Positions 23,482 to 31,021 of a stretch of 33,127 nucleotides of DNA are shown here, one piece after another. Source of the DNA: Anaerolineae bacterium (lineage in GTDB: Bacteria > Chloroflexota > Anaerolineae > B4-G1 > SLSP01); NCBI GenBank assembly GCA_016926915.1, contig JAFGNR010000326.1, positions 1-33,127 of the forward strand. The letters run 5' to 3'. The notes below the pieces were generated by a model. The model was not told where the DNA came from. It worked only from the letters and a program-made list of their open reading frames with translations, and searched no databases. The first letter of the stretch is position 1; every line of letters begins with the position of its first letter. The position numbers and the translations under genes were made by a program.

Positions 23482-24144
23482 ATGGTGTGTGGATCAACCG
23501 TAACAAGTGACGCAAAGACTTTCATCAAGCAACTTAAACATGGCTTCCTTTCACCGCTACCTGGACGAACCGCCCAAATTCAAATGGCGCCGGTTCCGCG
23601 CCAGCTTGATCCTCCCCCTGGTGAAGCGCTGCGGGAATCTGCCGTTTTGATCCCCCTGTTTCTTCGGCAGGGAGAGATTACGGTCTTGCTCATCGAGCGC
23701 CAGCAGCACCTTTCCTATCATGCCGGGGAAATCGGCTTTCCCGGAGGCGGCCGGGAACCGCAGGATGCAACCCTCATCGAGACAGCCTTGCGCGAAGCTC
23801 AGGAAGAGATTGGCATTGCCAGTGCAGGCATCGAAATCCTGGGAGAACTGACCCCCCTCTATATCCCCCCTAGCCGGCACTTCGTTCATCCCTACGTGGG
23901 ATGGCTGAACGGCACCGCCCAAGTGCGCGGCAATCCCGGTGAAGTAAACGCCATTCTCGAGGTGCCTTTGTGCGCCCTGGTGCAGCCGGATGCCATGCGG
24001 CGGCAAACATGGATTCGCAACGGGCGCACCCTGATGGTTCCATTCTTTGAATATCAACAGCACCAGATCTGGGGAGCTACCGCCATGATCTTGAGCGAGA
24101 TGCTGGCTTTGATCCGGCAAAGTTCCAAGGATAGTCTTTCATGA
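23482..24144 (+). CDS. NUDIX hydrolase, CoA-pyrophosphatase (NudL)-like
   Basis: The 220-residue protein contains VLLIERQQHLSYHAGEIGFPGG (68-89), close to the UPF0035 motif of CoA diphosphatases. It runs into a Nudix box GREPQDATLIETALREAQEEIGI with Arg104-Glu105 and Glu108-Glu109, the Mg2+-binding core. Family members split CoA or related nucleotide diphosphates into phosphopantetheine and 3',5'-ADP. The preceding segment LPGRTAQIQMAPVPR also fits this branch, so the conserved protein begins before residue 25. The ATG at 23482 sits at the predicted transcription start with no ribosome binding site; an internal ATG at 23584 would cut into the conserved region. The gene overlaps the following oxidase gene by 4 bp (ATGA). 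Confidence 0.82.
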   Translation: MVCGSTVTSDAKTFIKQLKHGFLSPLPGRTAQIQMAPVPRQLDPPPGEALRESAVLIPLFLRQGEITVLLIERQQHLSYHAGEIGFPGGGREPQDATLIETALREAQEEIGIASAGIEILGELTPLYIPPSRHFVHPYVGWLNGTAQVRGNPGEVNAILEVPLCALVQPDAMRRQTWIRNGRTLMVPFFEYQQHQIWGATAMILSEMLALIRQSSKDSLS

Positions 24145-25655
24145 TATCGATCCCGGCCCCACATACCGCGCTGAAGAACTTCGATAGCTTCTGGCAGGCG
24201 CTACAATCGTTGCTGGCGCTGCCTCCAGAATCCCCACCCGCGCCGCATATCCCGGAACCGGGCGATTCCTCCCTGGAGCAGCCCTTACAACTCTCCCTGC
24301 AACAGTTACTCGGAGAGACCAAAATCACCTACGCACCGGAAGACCGGCGCAAGTATGGGGAAGGCATGGGGTACGACGGCTTTCTGAATCTGATCAATCA
24401 GGGGCTTTTTCCGTCCGCCGTTGTGTACCCCGAATCCGAACAAGAGATCGCGCTGTTGATGCTGTGGGCCGGGCAGCGGGAAATCCAGCTATTGCCGTGG
24501 GGCGGCGGCGGCGCTCCCTACCGCGCTAAGTCCACACCCCAGGGGGCATTTCTGGCCGTGGACCTGCAACGCATGAACCGGATTCTCGATCTCGACACAG
24601 AACAGCGGCGTATTCGGCTGCAGGCTGGCGTGCGTTGGCAAGACCTGCACAGCCAGTTGACCGCCTGGACAACCGGACAGGTCTTCCCTTTCGATGAAGC
24701 CACGGTAGGCGGGAGCCTGGCGACCAGCAGTATCGGCACACAAAGCCTGGGCTATGGCACGTTGATCGAAAACACCCCCTTCATCAAGGCGGTTTGCCCT
24801 ACCGGGCCCCTGGAATTGATGCAACCGGCAGCTTTCAGCAGTGATTTGAGAGGTATGATGTTGGGGAGCCAGGGAGCCTGGGGCTTCATTACCGAGGTAT
24901 CCTTGCGGATTTTCCCACAGCCCCAGGAAAAGGGTCTGATCCTCGCCAGTTTTATGTCCCGTAACGAGGCACTGGAAAAATTGCGGACACTCCTCAGGTC
25001 CGGCGTTCCGCTGAGCGCCGCGCGCATCGTGGATGCAGAAGACCTGTTACTCTTCAATGCCTCCCCACCCCCAAGTCTAGGGAGACTGCTGCGTTCCCTG
25101 CGGGGCAATACCCCGGCCTGGGCCGCACATCTGATTCTAGAAATCCATGGCAGCCGCGAAGCCTACACCACTACGCGCCAATACGTCGACGAATGGTCGA
25201 AAAACAGCGAGGGGCAGATCGCGCTGGGACCCCGGACGGTCCCCTTCCCCCTTCAAAACTGGTCGCAACGCTTCGCCCTCATTCGCCCCTTGTGGGAGCA
25301 GGGCGTTCTGGGACATCTTATCACGGCAGTGGTTCCGTGGCACCAGACGAACGGCTTCCTCAAAGATTGGGAAGAGGCCCTGCGCAGCGTCCTGCTGGCA
25401 ACAGGCGGCGTTCCGGGCGTGCTACTCACCACTGTGTATGCCTCGCCCCAACACGCTCTGATCTACACACTATTGTTCGGACGTCAGGCCTCAGGGGATC
25501 CGCCGGCTCTGCAGGAACAGCTGGACGACATCCAGGCCGTCGCACTGGAAACCAAGCGCCGCTGGGGCATGAACACCGAACAGCCGCAACTGATCCAGCA
25601 CACGCTACAATGCGTCGCCGAGGTACTGGACCCTCTGGAAGTCATTCTACGTTAA
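24141..25655 (+). CDS. FAD-linked oxidase, alkyl-DHAP synthase/glycolate oxidase-like
   Basis: This 504-residue protein has a PCMH-type FAD-binding domain (about 85-280). PSAVVYPESEQEIALLM, LLPWGGGGAP and TVGGSLATSSIGTQSLGYG bind FAD, and GSQGAWGFITEVSLRIFP closes the domain. The C-terminal half resembles alkyldihydroxyacetonephosphate synthases in length and in the segment LGHLITAVVPWHQ, but I do not find the terminal His cluster (HHH-G) that marks true alkyl-DHAP synthases, so ether-lipid synthesis is uncertain; a D-lactate/glycolate-type dehydrogenase is the alternative. The first 60 residues are Pro-rich and unconserved-looking. Its start overlaps the NUDIX stop (ATGA). A strong bidirectional terminator follows about 30 bp after the stop. 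Confidence 0.8.
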   Translation: MISIPAPHTALKNFDSFWQALQSLLALPPESPPAPHIPEPGDSSLEQPLQLSLQQLLGETKITYAPEDRRKYGEGMGYDGFLNLINQGLFPSAVVYPESEQEIALLMLWAGQREIQLLPWGGGGAPYRAKSTPQGAFLAVDLQRMNRILDLDTEQRRIRLQAGVRWQDLHSQLTAWTTGQVFPFDEATVGGSLATSSIGTQSLGYGTLIENTPFIKAVCPTGPLELMQPAAFSSDLRGMMLGSQGAWGFITEVSLRIFPQPQEKGLILASFMSRNEALEKLRTLLRSGVPLSAARIVDAEDLLLFNASPPPSLGRLLRSLRGNTPAWAAHLILEIHGSREAYTTTRQYVDEWSKNSEGQIALGPRTVPFPLQNWSQRFALIRPLWEQGVLGHLITAVVPWHQTNGFLKDWEEALRSVLLATGGVPGVLLTTVYASPQHALIYTLLFGRQASGDPPALQEQLDDIQAVALETKRRWGMNTEQPQLIQHTLQCVAEVLDPLEVILR

Positions 25656-25683
25656 GACCGACCGCCCTTCACGCGTGAATCAA

Positions 25684-25710
25684 AAACGGGCGCATTTCGT
25701 GCACCCGTTT
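25684..25710. terminator. Bidirectional terminator between the FAD oxidase and rimO
   Basis: AAACGGG (25684-25690) pairs with CCCGTTT (25704-25710), with an inner GC/GC pairing. Toward the left it is followed by a run of T (reverse strand, opposite 25682-25686) and toward the right by TTTCATTT. A second hairpin, ATCAGG (25726-25731) with CCTGAT (25745-25750), lies nearer to the rimO stop. Confidence 0.75.
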
Positions 25711-25783
25711 CATTTCACAAGCCGCATCAGGCCACGTCGTGCGCCCTGATTTTCGCGGCGTCAGAATCCATACTGGCAGCCAC

Positions 25784-27145
25784 TCAAGATGTCTCCAGGC
25801 GGCCAATGAGATCGTACTCCAGCGCATCGACAATAACGACCTCTGCCATGCGGTCCACCGGGACCTCTTCGTAGATCAGAACCAGACCGTCAATCTCCGG
25901 AGCATCACGATAGGTGCGCCCGATAGTAAGCCCTTTGCCCATCCCTTCCAACAGTACCGGCAACCGCTTTCCAACAAAGGCGCGATTCTTCTCGAAAGAG
26001 ATATCTTGTTGGGCTACCATCAAGATATCCAGGCGTTCCTGCTTGACATCATCCGGGACATTGTCATCCAACGCCCCGGCCGGCGTCCCCAATTCGTGCG
26101 AATAGGTAAAGGCGCCTAACCGGTCGAAACGTTGCTCCCTGACGAACGCCTCCAGTGTAGCGAACTCCGCATCCGTCTCGCCGGGGAATCCGACGATCAT
26201 TGTGGTCCGCAGGGCCACGCCGGGCAGACGGGCGCGCACGAAATCGAGCGTTTTGCGGACCGCATCCACATCGGCAGGCCGCCGCATGCGCCGCAGTACG
26301 TCGGGATGCGCATGCTGCAAGGGGATATCGACGTAAGGAATCAGCTGGTCGTAAGCCGCCATAACATCCACCAACCGGGGGGTCACATACCCGGGGAACA
26401 TATAGAGCACACGAATCCAGGGGATCTCAGGGACTGTGGCAACTAATTCTTCAAGAAGACGCGCCAGACCATCCTGCATGCCCAAGTCATGACCATAATA
26501 GGTGCTGTCCTGGGCAATGAGATTAATCTCCAGAATACCCGCATCGCGCAGCTGCCGGGCATCATCCAGAATGCCGGACAGGGAGCGGCTCATCGTCGGG
26601 CCTTTGATGGCAGGAATCGCACAGAAGGCACACTGCCGGCTACACCCGTCCGCGATCTTCAAAAAAGCGCTGGCGCCGAACCGGGCATACCCAGAAACAC
26701 CCGCATCTTCCGGCATGACCATGTTCCGGGATTCCGTCACTACCAGACGTTCCCCTGTCCCTTCACTCAATGCCTGCACCAGTTGGGGCAGCCGATGCCA
26801 GGAACGCGTCCCAATCACGGCATCCAATTCCGGCGCCCAGGACAATAGCGCCTCCGGCTCGCGCTGCGCCCAACACCCAGCAGCGATGAGCCGTTGGTGA
26901 GGCCGCAGAGACGCGGCCAGTGATTCCAGCATTTCCAGAGATTCCCCCCGGGCCTGGGCAATGAACCCGCACGTATTGACGATCAGGACGTCGGCGAACT
27001 GAGGGATTCCCACCTGGCGGTAGCCGGCGCGCTGCAACAAAATAGCCATCCCTTCAGAATCCACGGTGTTTTTGGGACACCCCAGGGAGGCTATGTAGAA
27101 ACGGGTGGCGCCATGACGGCGTCCGGACTTCGATGATCGTCGCAT
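25784..27145 (-). CDS. rimO: Ribosomal protein S12 methylthiotransferase RimO
   Basis: The 453-residue protein has the full methylthiotransferase layout. The N-terminal UPF0004 domain binds a [4Fe-4S] cluster through Cys23 (SLGCPKNTVDSE), Cys59 (VNTCGF) and Cys91 (AAGCWAQR). The radical-SAM motif is CSRQCAFCAIP (Cys168, 172, 175), and a TRAM domain covers the last 65 or so residues. SLGCPKNxVDSE is diagnostic of RimO rather than MiaB. The enzyme adds a methylthio group to an aspartate of ribosomal protein S12, using S-adenosylmethionine. The start at 27145 lies one base after the stop of the RodZ-like gene, so it is translated as part of the same leftward unit as rplI. Confidence 0.95.
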   Translation of the reverse strand: MRRSSKSGRRHGATRFYIASLGCPKNTVDSEGMAILLQRAGYRQVGIPQFADVLIVNTCGFIAQARGESLEMLESLAASLRPHQRLIAAGCWAQREPEALLSWAPELDAVIGTRSWHRLPQLVQALSEGTGERLVVTESRNMVMPEDAGVSGYARFGASAFLKIADGCSRQCAFCAIPAIKGPTMSRSLSGILDDARQLRDAGILEINLIAQDSTYYGHDLGMQDGLARLLEELVATVPEIPWIRVLYMFPGYVTPRLVDVMAAYDQLIPYVDIPLQHAHPDVLRRMRRPADVDAVRKTLDFVRARLPGVALRTTMIVGFPGETDAEFATLEAFVREQRFDRLGAFTYSHELGTPAGALDDNVPDDVKQERLDILMVAQQDISFEKNRAFVGKRLPVLLEGMGKGLTIGRTYRDAPEIDGLVLIYEEVPVDRMAEVVIVDALEYDLIGRLETS

Positions 27146-27146
27146 C

Positions 27147-27974
27147 CTAAGGGCCTTGCACGCTTAGCTCGCCCTCAGGCGACCACGCGCGCCGCACAAC
27201 CTCTCCCTCTACCCCCAACAGCCCCCACTCAACGCCATTGACAACCAACGTAAATGCGCCCCCATTCCCGGTTTCCACGAGACTCGATGTGCTGGCGACA
27301 GCTTCCAGAGTTTGACCAGGGACAGCGATCCCCTGGAACACGACCTCATCATCGGCGACCAGGCGAACCCAGACGTGCTGCTGCGGCGCCAGACGCACGG
27401 TCACGGTACCATCCGTGGCAGGAACAAAATCAGCTGATGGCGACACCTCTACAACCGGCGCCTCGGTCGCCGGCGAAACAACTTCCTGGGTAGGAACCGG
27501 TGTCGCCAAGGACACATCGAGATCGGCAAAGAACAACAGGTAAAGATACCCGCCGCCCGCAATCAGGGCGAAGACCAGCATCGCCCCCAACAAGACCTGG
27601 AGTAGGCCCCGGGGAACCCCCGGGGCCGTCAGACGCTCTTCTTCCTCGGTTGGCGGCGGCGCGAAGACCGTAGGACGTTCTACAGACTGGCCACGCGCCT
27701 CGTCCACGACCTGGTGAACACGGGGCTGCATAGGATGGCCCGCAAGTTCCGCTTCATACCTTGCCAGGGCCTCTTCACTGGGCAAGCCCAGAAAGCGCGC
27801 ATAATTCCGCAGAAAGCCTCTAGCCTGGATTTCCCCTGGCAACGCGGCATAATCGCCCATCTCAAGCGCCTGCAAATAACGCCGGCGAATGCGCAGAGCC
27901 GATTCCACCTCATCCAGGGAGAGTTTGCGCACCTCGCGCGCTCTACGGAGCCACAGGCCCAACCCTTCCGCCAT
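27147..27974 (-). CDS. RodZ-like HTH membrane protein
   Basis: This 275-residue protein has an N-terminal HTH domain of the RodZ type (about 1-75; LRRAREVRKLSLDEVESALRIRRRYLQALEMGDY), a cytoplasmic linker, and one transmembrane helix (about 122-148). A Pro/Thr/Val-rich outer segment leads to a C-terminal beta-rich DUF4115 domain (VTVRLAPQQHVWVRLVADDEVVFQG). RodZ links the MreB cytoskeleton to the cell-wall machinery; no mreB is in this window, so a role in cell shape is inferred from family only. The ATG at 27974 overlaps the rplI stop (TGATG). A TTG one codon earlier is less likely. Confidence 0.85.
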   Translation of the reverse strand: MAEGLGLWLRRAREVRKLSLDEVESALRIRRRYLQALEMGDYAALPGEIQARGFLRNYARFLGLPSEEALARYEAELAGHPMQPRVHQVVDEARGQSVERPTVFAPPPTEEEERLTAPGVPRGLLQVLLGAMLVFALIAGGGYLYLLFFADLDVSLATPVPTQEVVSPATEAPVVEVSPSADFVPATDGTVTVRLAPQQHVWVRLVADDEVVFQGIAVPGQTLEAVASTSSLVETGNGGAFTLVVNGVEWGLLGVEGEVVRRAWSPEGELSVQGP

Positions 27975-28423
27975 CAAGCCTCCGCCTCAACCACCAGACG
28001 AACCTGCGCAGCAACGTTGCCAGCCAGCTTGAGATCGACCAAATGAATACCAATGTCGCGAATGGGATGTTCGAGAATGATTTGGCGCCTATCGAACGGC
28101 GCCCCCAACACCTTGGAAATAGCCTGAGCAATATCCTTGTTGGTAATCGAGCCATAGAGGCGCCCCGTCTCGCCGGCTTTCACCTGGAAGACCAACGGCA
28201 CGACCCGCAACTTCTCCGCAACGCGTTCCGACTCGGCGCGCAACCGCTCTTCACGTTTTTGCGAATCCATCACGTGGCGTTCTGCGGCTGTAATCGCCTC
28301 CTTGGTCGCGGGAATCGCCAGACCTCTGGGAAGCAGATAATTCCGTGCATACCCCTCGGATACGGCTTTGACCTCGTTGGCCTTGCCAACGCCTTTTACG
28401 TCGCGCGTCAAGACTACTTTCAC
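27974..28423 (-). CDS. rplI: Ribosomal protein L9
   Basis: The 149-residue protein is a typical full-length bL9. The N-terminal RNA-binding domain is MKVVLTRDVKGVGKANEVKAV and GYARNYLLPRGLAIPAT, then a long connecting helix (about 45-75), then the C-terminal domain with GRLYGSITNKDIAQAI. It binds 23S rRNA in the large ribosomal subunit. Translation starts at a GTG preceded by a strong GGAGGAGG. In many bacteria rplI is grouped with rpsF, ssb and rpsR; none of these is next to it here. It is in a leftward unit between the TPR gene (with a 133-bp gap holding a parS site) and the coupled RodZ-like gene. Confidence 0.97.
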   Translation of the reverse strand: MKVVLTRDVKGVGKANEVKAVSEGYARNYLLPRGLAIPATKEAITAAERHVMDSQKREERLRAESERVAEKLRVVPLVFQVKAGETGRLYGSITNKDIAQAISKVLGAPFDRRQIILEHPIRDIGIHLVDLKLAGNVAAQVRLVVEAEA

Positions 28424-28500
28424 CCGACACCTCCTCCAGAATTTAGCCCACTGGGCCTCGGTCCCTTTCCCCGCAACAGCCTGACCGGAACCGCGCGCAA

Positions 28501-28516
28501 TGTTTCACGTGAAACC
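28501..28516. other. parS centromere site (ParB binding)
   Basis: TGTTTCACGTGAAACC matches the widely conserved parS 16-mer TGTTTCACGTGAAACA at 15 of 16 positions, and its inner 14 bp (28502-28515) form a perfect palindrome. It is in the non-coding gap between rplI and the TPR gene. In most bacteria with ParABS, parS sites cluster close to the replication origin. Confidence 0.88.
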
Positions 28517-28556
28517 TCGCGCCCTACATCACGCGACCGCACACGCCGGCAAATCG

Positions 28557-29108
28557 TCAACGGCTGCCCAACAAGCGAACCTGCAGCGCAATAAGCAGGC
28601 GCGTGATCCGCTGCATTAGCGTAGGATTGGAAATCATCTGCAGGCCGGATTGGTAGGCAGCGTAACCGGCCTGGCGCTGTCCAGAACGGAACAAGGCCAC
28701 GCCCAGGGTCAACAAGGTTTCCCCCTGGCGCTGCCGGTCATTCAATTCCTCGAAGATCAAACTGGCCGTTTGCCAGGCCGGAATTGCATCTTCGCGACGT
28801 CCCATAGCGGCATAGACGCCGCCCAGATTACCCCAGACCTGCGCCTCACGGGATTTATCTTCTAGGCGTGTGAACACGCGTTTGGCCTCGTTCAGCGACT
28901 CCAACGCTTCATCCCAACGTGATTGCTTACGCCGGATCAGGCCGATGTTGTTCAACATTTCTCCGGCCTCGATTTCGCGCCCCTCCTCGGCGAAATGCTC
29001 TAGCGCCTCGCCGAAACGCAAAGCGGCCTCGTCGTACAATCCCTCCTGAAACAGTCGCAGCCCTTCTTTTTGCAGTTCGTCAGCATTCGGCATGATCTCA
29101 CACTCCAT
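28557..29108 (-). CDS. TPR-repeat protein
   Basis: This 183-residue soluble protein is built of tetratricopeptide helices. The units include EGLRLFQEGLYDEAALRFGEAL, GEMLNNIGLIRRKQSRWDEAL, AQVWGNLGGVYAAMGRREDAI and GETLLTLGVALFRSGQRQAGYAAY, so about four repeats cover residues 10-160. TPR proteins bind partner proteins; no enzymatic role is expected. Its first ATG overlaps the stop of the HTH regulator gene (TGATG). An ATG at 29093, five codons later, has GGAG upstream and would also give a good N-terminus (MPNADEL), so the start is uncertain. The coupling suggests it works with the regulator. Confidence 0.75.
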   Translation of the reverse strand: MECEIMPNADELQKEGLRLFQEGLYDEAALRFGEALEHFAEEGREIEAGEMLNNIGLIRRKQSRWDEALESLNEAKRVFTRLEDKSREAQVWGNLGGVYAAMGRREDAIPAWQTASLIFEELNDRQRQGETLLTLGVALFRSGQRQAGYAAYQSGLQMISNPTLMQRITRLLIALQVRLLGSR

Positions 29109-29779
29109 CAGTAGGTGATTTCAAGAAGCCCTTCGGCGATTGTTCGCAAGGCGCCGGCCGGCATCTCGGCCAGTTTCATTGCCAGCTCCAGGTAGCTCAT
29201 GTTGATAGGACGCACAACAAATTCGCGCAGCTCGGCAGGTAACTCTGCAAATCTCGTAAATTGCGCCTTCAATGCATGCCATTCCCCCACCGGACTTTCT
29301 TGATCCAGGAAGGCATCCAACGGCACGCCCAATGCCCGCGCCACCAGTTCCAGCTCCGCCATGGGGACTGGTTTCTCTCCATACTCGTAGGCCGATATCG
29401 TTGATGTTGAATGTTCGACAAGATCCGCCAGATCACTCTGCGTACGCCCCGCATCGTGGCGCGCTTGCCGCAAACGGGCGCCGATGATCCGGTGGCGCAA
29501 CGGCAGGAACATCTCGGGATCGGGGAGAGCAGGACGATCATCCAGCTCGGCGCGCTCGTCGCGTAAGGCTTGCAGCGATACATCCAGATAACTGCAAAGC
29601 AACTCCAGTTCGGGAAGCGAGATATCACCTGAACCATCCTCATACCCCGCAAACCGGCGGCCGGAAACTCCCAAAACTTCCGCGCAGGCCGAGCGCGATG
29701 CACGAACCCGCTCACGCGCCCGCCGCAGCAGCACGCCCAGAACCCGCTTGCGCAATTCAATCACTTGCTGATTCGGCAT
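29108..29779 (-). CDS. Tandem XRE-type HTH DNA-binding regulator
   Basis: The 223-residue protein has two helix-turn-helix domains of the XRE/Cro class. The first spans about residues 10-70 (LRRARERVRASRSACAEVLGVSGRRFAGYEDG) and the second about 95-155 (LRQARHDAGRTQSDLADLVEHSTSTISAYEYGEKPVPMAELELVARALGV). The rest (160-223) is helical with no recognised ligand domain. It is probably a cytoplasmic transcription regulator; the target is unknown. It is the first gene of the leftward unit and sits next to the origin-like region, and it may bind sites in its own upstream gap. GGAGG precedes the ATG. Confidence 0.85.
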   Translation of the reverse strand: MPNQQVIELRKRVLGVLLRRARERVRASRSACAEVLGVSGRRFAGYEDGSGDISLPELELLCSYLDVSLQALRDERAELDDRPALPDPEMFLPLRHRIIGARLRQARHDAGRTQSDLADLVEHSTSTISAYEYGEKPVPMAELELVARALGVPLDAFLDQESPVGEWHALKAQFTRFAELPAELREFVVRPINMSYLELAMKLAEMPAGALRTIAEGLLEITY

Positions 29780-29903
29780 ATTTCGCCTCCCCCGACACTC
29801 CAGATTCCCTAATCCGGCTCACGAGAACTTGAGAACACCAAACGGACCAGGGTATTAAATTGCACCCCCCAACCCTTCTCACATGTAGAACTGACTTATT
29901 TGC

Positions 29904-29931
29904 ATTATAGCATATCCCAACATCGGAGCAA
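29904..29931 (-). promoter_or_regulatory. Extended -10 promoter of the HTH-TPR-rplI unit
   Basis: On the reverse strand there is a perfect TATAAT (29904-29909) preceded by TGC. TTGCTC (29926-29931) lies 16 nt further upstream as a weak -35. The leader to the start at 29779 would be about 120 nt. Confidence 0.6.
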
Positions 29932-30022
29932 TAGTGTGGTTAGATTAAGGTTCAGCATTTCCCATGCTTCCCACACACCCCATCCGCAACCAGGAGCGTG
30001 GTCCAATACCAACAGAGCGAAG

Positions 30023-30458
30023 TTTTCCACAGACGCTGCAGACACAAATCACCCGGATAGAGAGGGTCGCATGCCCCTAGATATAGGATGACACACGGGG
30101 TTTCCGTCACACACAACCAGCCAAGAAATATCCCACCTGTGGAAAACTGGCGTTTTTTGGTGGAAAACCATGCCATTCTGGGGAAAACTTAAGTTTCCTT
30201 ATACCAGTCTCGTAGAGTATACCCGCCGTCGCCCTGAGATTTATACCATCGCCGCTGACACTCAGCAGGAAACCTCGGGAGCTTCTCCCCAAGTTTTCCC
30301 CACCCATACACCCAGCAAAACGCGTACTTGTATGAACCAAACCGTTGGTTGGACACGAGATATAGGGAAGCGAAGCCGGATTTTCCCCGTTATCCACTGT
30401 TCTACTACCACGACTATCTATCCCAATTCTATACAGGGAAAAGGGATTACTTTCCACA
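30023..30458. other. Candidate chromosomal replication origin (DnaA-box cluster)
   Basis: The 843-bp gap 29780-30622 contains no credible gene. It does hold DnaA-box-like 9-mers (consensus TTATCCACA; TTTTCCACA in cyanobacteria). Forward strand: TTTTCCACA (30023-30031), TTTTCCCCA (30294-30302), TTTTCCCCG (30381-30389), TTATCCACT (30390-30398) and CTTTCCACA (30450-30458). Reverse strand: TTTTCCACA (30138-30146), TTTTCCACC (30159-30167) and TTTTCCCCA (30179-30187). Local sequence is visibly more AT-rich than its flanks, with AT-rich stretches near 29889-29919 and 30551-30596. It lies between divergent promoters, 1.5 kb from a parS site. No dnaA is in the window. Assignment as oriC is inference. 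Confidence 0.72.
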
Positions 30459-30549
30459 CACAGCTGCCTGAAATCTAAACCCAGTATGCATCTATGCGCC
30501 GCTTCGCTTCGGGAGTAAGATAAGACTTGGTCGCCTTTTGAAGCATGAC

Positions 30550-30577
30550 TGGACAAAAATGAGAAATCAAGTATACT
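30550..30577 (+). promoter_or_regulatory. Promoter of rpsT
   Basis: TGGACA (30550-30555) and TATACT (30572-30577) are 16 nt apart, each matching consensus at 5 of 6 positions, about 45 nt before the rpsT start. Confidence 0.65.
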
Positions 30578-30622
30578 TTTGGCTCATAAAGATACCTGTG
30601 AGTTGAGAAGTTGGAGGATTAG

Positions 30623-30886
30623 GTGGCCAATACTAAGTCTGCTCAAAAAGCTGTTCGCAGTTCTTACCGCAAGTGGTTGCGGAATCGTTATGTCAAAGGC
30701 AAAATGCGTAGCGCCGTCAAAGCCGTGCGCCATGCCGTCGCGGCCGGCGATGCAGCGCAAGCTCGAACATTGATGCCCCGCGCATACAAGGAACTGGATA
30801 AGGCGGCTCGCAAGAATGTCATCCATAAGAACAAAGCGGCGCGTTTGAAGTCGCGCTTGATGCGCCAGGTAAACACGCTCTCTTAG
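30623..30886 (+). CDS. rpsT: Ribosomal protein S20
   Basis: This 87-residue, very basic protein is a standard bS20. It begins ANTKSAQKAVRSSYRK and has the helical body MRSAVKAVRHAVAAGD and the C-terminal KNVIHKNKAARLKSRLMRQV. It binds 16S rRNA early in small-subunit assembly. Translation starts with GTG, with GGAGG 5 nt upstream. It is a single-gene unit with its own promoter on the left and a strong palindromic terminator on the right. It lies directly beside the origin-like region, reading away from it, so a ribosomal gene here would be co-directional with a rightward replication fork. Confidence 0.97.
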   Translation: MANTKSAQKAVRSSYRKWLRNRYVKGKMRSAVKAVRHAVAAGDAAQARTLMPRAYKELDKAARKNVIHKNKAARLKSRLMRQVNTLS

Positions 30887-30928
30887 GAGCGTTATCTGTA
30901 GTCTTCACTGTTACACGTTTTCTCGCCC

Positions 30929-30946
30929 GGCGGGTATCTACCCGCC
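30929..30946 (+). other. GC-rich hairpin after rpsT
   Basis: GGCGGGTA (30929-30936) and TACCCGCC (30939-30946) form an 8-bp stem with a 2-nt spacer. It has no T run after it, so it may be an RNA 3'-end stabiliser and not a terminator. Confidence 0.4.
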
Positions 30947-30974
30947 CGGTGAATGTGTTGAAGCTATTATACCG

Positions 30975-31012
30975 TAATGGGCCCTTTGCAAAGGGCCCAT
31001 TATTGGTTTCTT
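30975..31012 (+). terminator. Palindromic terminator of rpsT
   Basis: TAATGGGCCCTTTG (30975-30988) and CAAAGGGCCCATTA (30989-31002) form a perfect 28-bp palindrome, followed by TTGGTTTCTT. The hairpin also lies just behind the convergent proC stop (31022) and may act on both sides. Confidence 0.8.
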
Positions 31013-31021
31013 GAAGGCCGG

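Noticed and set aside
30107-30556. A 149-codon leftward open frame, and a 102-codon rightward one at 30170-30478, inside the large gap
   Set aside because: They overlap each other, have no ribosome binding site, show no recognisable motif, and cover the DnaA-box cluster. The composition looks non-coding.
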